Assembly: GCA_905234535.1 (NCBI GenBank)
Contig: CAJOII010000006.1
Coordinates: forward strand, 1 to 43,321
Direction: 5' to 3'
From: an uncultured Ruminococcus sp.
GTDB taxonomy: Bacteria; Bacillota; Clostridia; Oscillospirales; Acutalibacteraceae
Length of the DNA stretch: 43,321 bases
The notes under the pieces are model-generated. The model did not search any database. It saw only the letters and a list, made by a program, of their open reading frames with translations, and was not told the DNA's origin. Positions 41,413 through 43,321 of this stretch are shown here, piece after piece. The number at the start of each line of letters is the position of its first letter. Positions within the stretch are counted from its first letter, which is position 1. The position numbers were made by a program, and so were the translations under genes.

Positions 41413-41721
41413 ATGAACAACGAATACCAGCCCGATCTGATCACCCTGATCGATGATGAGAATATCGAGCACAACTTTGAGATCCTCGACACTATAGAGA
41501 ACGGCAAGGGCGTCTTCTACGCGCTCTATCCCGTGTTTGACAGCGCCGAAGATTCCTTGAAAGACAGCGGCGAGTACTACATCATGGAAGTGATCGAGGA
41601 AGACGGTGAGGAACAGCTCCAAGAGGTCGAAGACGAAGCGCTCTTAGACGAGCTCTCGGCGATTTTTGAGAAGCATTTTGAAGAGATGTTCGACGATATC
41701 GACGACGAAGAAGAGGAATAA
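41413..41721 (+). CDS. DUF1292 family protein
   Basis: 102 residues, very acidic. It has the DUF1292 core ITLIDDENIEHNFEILDTIE near 10-29, VFYALYPV near 34-41 and YYIMEVIEEDG near 55-65, followed by an acidic tail ending DDIDDEEEE. The function is unknown; homologues are widespread small proteins in Firmicutes, often near ruvX or alaS. GAGG is upstream of the ATG. The 6S-like RNA follows about 60 bases later. Confidence 0.9.
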   Translation: MNNEYQPDLITLIDDENIEHNFEILDTIENGKGVFYALYPVFDSAEDSLKDSGEYYIMEVIEEDGEEQLQEVEDEALLDELSAIFEKHFEEMFDDIDDEEEE

Positions 41722-41779
41722 ACATCCTCTCATTTCAAATAATATTACCGCCGTCATCACATCATAACTTTTGTTGACG

Positions 41780-41970
41780 ATTGTCCTGCCTGATTTGTGT
41801 ATCAGCCGCAAATAACCCTACAACTTTTAAATCGGGAGCTTAGCTCCGAAGGCCGTGTGCAGACCTCCCTCATCCGAGGACGAAGGGAGCCTGACGCCCA
41901 AGGGCGGGCACCCACCTGTCATTATGTAGGCAGGTTATCTTAAGGCTGTTGCGGTCAGGCGGGACTTTCT
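41780..41970 (+). ncRNA. ssrS: 6S-like RNA (RNA polymerase regulator)
   Basis: About 190 bases with a terminal stem GTCCTGCCTGA (41783-41793) / TCAGGCGGGAC (41955-41965), one wobble pair. Next come CAGCC/GGCTG and ATAACC/GGTTAT, then a central bubble whose sides can each fold (GGAGC-TTA-GCTCC; ACCTG...CAGGT), and an apical arm built on CTCCCT/AGGGAG. A long rod with a central bubble and small side hairpins is the 6S design, which mimics an open promoter and holds RNA polymerase. The words GTGTGCAGACC and GGGCACCCACCTG look like Firmicutes 6S. The 3' end runs into TTTCTTTTTT. No clear own promoter is seen. Ends are approximate. Confidence 0.82.
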
Positions 41971-41984
41971 TTTTTGGAGGCTTC

Positions 41985-42947
41985 ATGAAAATATCCGTTT
42001 TAGGCTGCGGAAGATGGGGCAGCTGTATCGCATGGTATCTTGATAAGATCGGCAACGAGGTCGTATCCTGCGGTCTCAAAGACGCCCCGGAGCTTTTGCA
42101 GTTACTACATACACATCAAAACGACTATCTGACCTTTCCCGAATCCATCGAGGTCACCTATAATCTGCCTTACGCGGTAGAGAGGGCCGAGGTCATCATC
42201 ATCTCGATCTCATCCCAGCATCTGCGCTCATATATGAAGGACATCTCGAAGAACGATCTCAGCGGAAAGGCCATCGTGCTGTGCATGAAGGGCATCGAAG
42301 AAAGTACCGGTAAGCGCCTCTCCGAGGTCGTCTCGGAGTTTGTCGATCAGGAGAATACCCCCATCGCCGTGTGGGTCGGTCCCGGTCATCCGCAGGACTA
42401 TGTCAAGGGTATCCCCAACTGTATGGTGATCGACTCCGAAAACGACGAGGTCAAGCGCAAGCTCGTCAGGAGCTTCTCATCCGAGCTGATCCGCTTTTAT
42501 ATCGGCACGGATCTCATCGGCTCCGAGATCGGCGCCGCGTCTAAGAATGTCGTCGGTATCGCCGCCGGTATGCTTGACGGCGCGGGATACACCTCTTTAA
42601 AAGGCGCTTTGATGGCGAGAGCACCGAGAGAGATCTCGCGGCTGATCGAGGCCTTGGGCGGCAACGGGATCTCCGCCTACGGACTGTGTCACTTGGGCGA
42701 CTATGAGGCGACGCTCTTCTCTCCGTGGAGCCATAACCGCAAGTACGGCGAGAGCTTCGTCAAGGGTGAGAAGTTTGAGAAGCTCGCTGAGGGCGTGATG
42801 ACCTCCAAGGCGATGATGCGGCTCGGCAAACAGTACGGCGTTGACCTGCCGATCACGACCGCGATATATAATATTCTTTTCGAGAATAAAAACTGCTATG
42901 ATGAGCTCGACAAGCTCTTCATCCGTTCCATCAAGGAAGAATTTTAA
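41985..42947 (+). CDS. gpsA: Divergent NAD(P)-dependent glycerol-3-phosphate dehydrogenase
   Basis: 320 residues from ATG 41985 behind GGAGG; the earlier in-frame codon lies inside the 6S RNA. GpsA makes glycerol-3-phosphate for phospholipids. Seen: the nucleotide loop VLGCGRWGSCIAWYL near 5-19, the first active-site lysine in CMKGIEEST near 103-111, and the second in GAASKNVVGIAAGMLDG near 182-198. The usual GDNAKAALITRG is replaced by YTSLKGALMARAPREI, and the SRN motif reads SHNRKYG. So it is a divergent member; it may act on another substrate or be the only copy. Closed by the terminator at 42967. Confidence 0.85.
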   Translation: MKISVLGCGRWGSCIAWYLDKIGNEVVSCGLKDAPELLQLLHTHQNDYLTFPESIEVTYNLPYAVERAEVIIISISSQHLRSYMKDISKNDLSGKAIVLCMKGIEESTGKRLSEVVSEFVDQENTPIAVWVGPGHPQDYVKGIPNCMVIDSENDEVKRKLVRSFSSELIRFYIGTDLIGSEIGAASKNVVGIAAGMLDGAGYTSLKGALMARAPREISRLIEALGGNGISAYGLCHLGDYEATLFSPWSHNRKYGESFVKGEKFEKLAEGVMTSKAMMRLGKQYGVDLPITTAIYNILFENKNCYDELDKLFIRSIKEEF

Positions 42948-42966
42948 AACAGCATAACACAGCGAC

Positions 42967-42999
42967 AGCGGGAGGGAGAATACCCTCCCGCTTTTTCTT
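42967..42999 (+). terminator. Terminator of gpsA
   Basis: The 10-bp perfect stem AGCGGGAGGG / CCCTCCCGCT (42967-42976, 42983-42992) with loop AGAATA is followed by TTTTTCTTT. Confidence 0.93.
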
Positions 43000-43177
43000 T
43001 GTGAGGACTATGCTCAGGAAAGAACTATGCCCTTATAACAGCAAACTTTCGGAAGGGTCGAAACCCTTCCCTACGGTGTCACAGCACACATTGCTGCGGC
43101 TAGTCGAAGGCGCCTTGCCCTACGGTGTTGCAGCAACGCCCTACAAATTCAGGTGAGGACAGAGTCCTCCCTCAGTT
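43000..43177. repeat. Gene-free spacer with a short duplicated word
   Basis: No supported gene. CCCTACGGTGT followed by a CACAGCA- or TGCAGCA-type word occurs twice, near 43068-43085 and 43117-43135, and CCCTACAA follows at 43139-43146. The pattern looks like a decayed interspersed intergenic element. Nothing else is recognised. Confidence 0.5.
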
Positions 43178-43205
43178 CTTAACTCTTAACTCATAACTCT
43201 TAACT
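43178..43205. repeat. Heptamer tandem repeat (CTTAACT x4)
   Basis: Three perfect copies and one with CATAACT (43192-43198). CCCTACAA lies 31 bases before it, similar to the array at 21151, where the distance is 33. Confidence 0.85.
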
Positions 43206-43243
43206 AAAAAGGAGGGCGTCCGCCCAATATCATTAAGATAAGC

Positions 43244-43280
43244 AACAGGACACTCACAAAAAGTGGGTGCCCTGTTTTTT
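43244..43280 (+). terminator. Terminator-like hairpin near the window end
   Basis: AACAGGACACTCAC and GTGGGTGCCCTGTT pair with one G-T wobble and one mismatch, loop AAAAA, then TTTT. No supported gene precedes it, so it may end an unrecognised small RNA or back up the gpsA terminator. Confidence 0.6.
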
Positions 43281-43301
43281 GAAGAAATTTTCAAAAAAGA
43301 C

Positions 43302-43307
43302 TTGACA
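43302..43307 (+). promoter_or_regulatory. Possible -35 element of the next gene
   Basis: TTGACA near the right edge; the -10 would lie outside the window. Confidence 0.4.
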
Positions 43308-43321
43308 AATCGACAGAAATG

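Noticed and set aside
41949..41984. Earlier start for gpsA
   Set aside because: It lies in the 3' arm of the 6S-like RNA and the added residues are not GpsA-like; GGAGG precedes ATG 41985.

Overview
The window looks like a chromosomal segment of an anaerobic, endospore-forming Clostridia, most likely in the Oscillospiraceae/Ruminococcaceae group. This rests on spore genes (a SpoVAF/GerA-type gene, spmA, spmB, spoIIR), an AddAB recombination enzyme, a small NrdD-like anaerobic ribonucleotide reductase protein behind an NrdR-type box, an AbrB regulator with a four-cysteine tail, DUF1292, DUF3789 and DUF4349 proteins, and a 6S-like RNA. G+C looks slightly above 50% by eye. No taxonomic search was possible.

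Layout. (1) 2-5740, plus strand: the 3' nearly-complete part of mfd, a PrsA-like lipoprotein and an acidic repeat membrane protein, closed by a strong terminator. (2) 5766-16824, minus strand: a very compact phage morphogenesis operon in PBSX (xkd) order: terminase small and large subunits, portal, protease/scaffold, decoration protein, capsid, three connector proteins, a tube-like protein, a 46-residue protein, LysM protein, hub, spike, gp25-like protein, baseplate J, a gpI/XkdU-like protein and a short fibre. It has no integrase, repressor, replication, lysis, tail-sheath or tape-measure gene, yet every frame is open and most junctions overlap by a few bases. (3) 16899-19856: a spore block with spoVAF (plus) tail to tail with spmA-spmB (minus) at zero spacing, then abrB (plus). 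(4) 19922-27205: a secreted esterase, a carbohydrate-binding beta-helix lipoprotein, the NrdR-box/NrdD-like unit, small proteins, nadE with a ComEA-like helix-hairpin-helix protein, an EamA transporter, a CDF metal transporter and an orphan mazF. (5) 27254-38967, minus strand: a DUF4349 lipoprotein, addA, addB, spoIIR, ispE, an aminotransferase, an Lrp-type regulator and a LURP-like protein. (6) 39023-41200, minus strand: an O-antigen-ligase-like polymerase and an initiating sugar phosphotransferase. (7) 41353-43321, plus strand: a DUF1292 protein, a 6S-like RNA, a divergent gpsA, then intergenic repeats and terminators.

The most unusual item is the reduced PBSX-like operon. Two separate modules that a contractile phage tail normally needs (sheath; chaperone plus tape measure) are missing at two different junctions, while both junctions keep clean, translationally coupled overlaps. 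That pattern fits a streamlined or domesticated particle-forming system better than random decay, although a defective prophage is still possible. It lies head to head with a spore-membrane gene and carries no lysis gene, which raises the untested idea that particles are made or released during sporulation, when the mother cell lyses anyway.

Smaller points of interest are an in-frame scaffold start inside the phage protease gene, a hairpin that could hide the spoIIR ribosome-binding site only in read-through transcripts, a long potential antisense overlap between spmAB and spoVAF, an orphan mazF behind a 16-bp hairpin, and a heptamer minisatellite shared by two distant intergenic loci.
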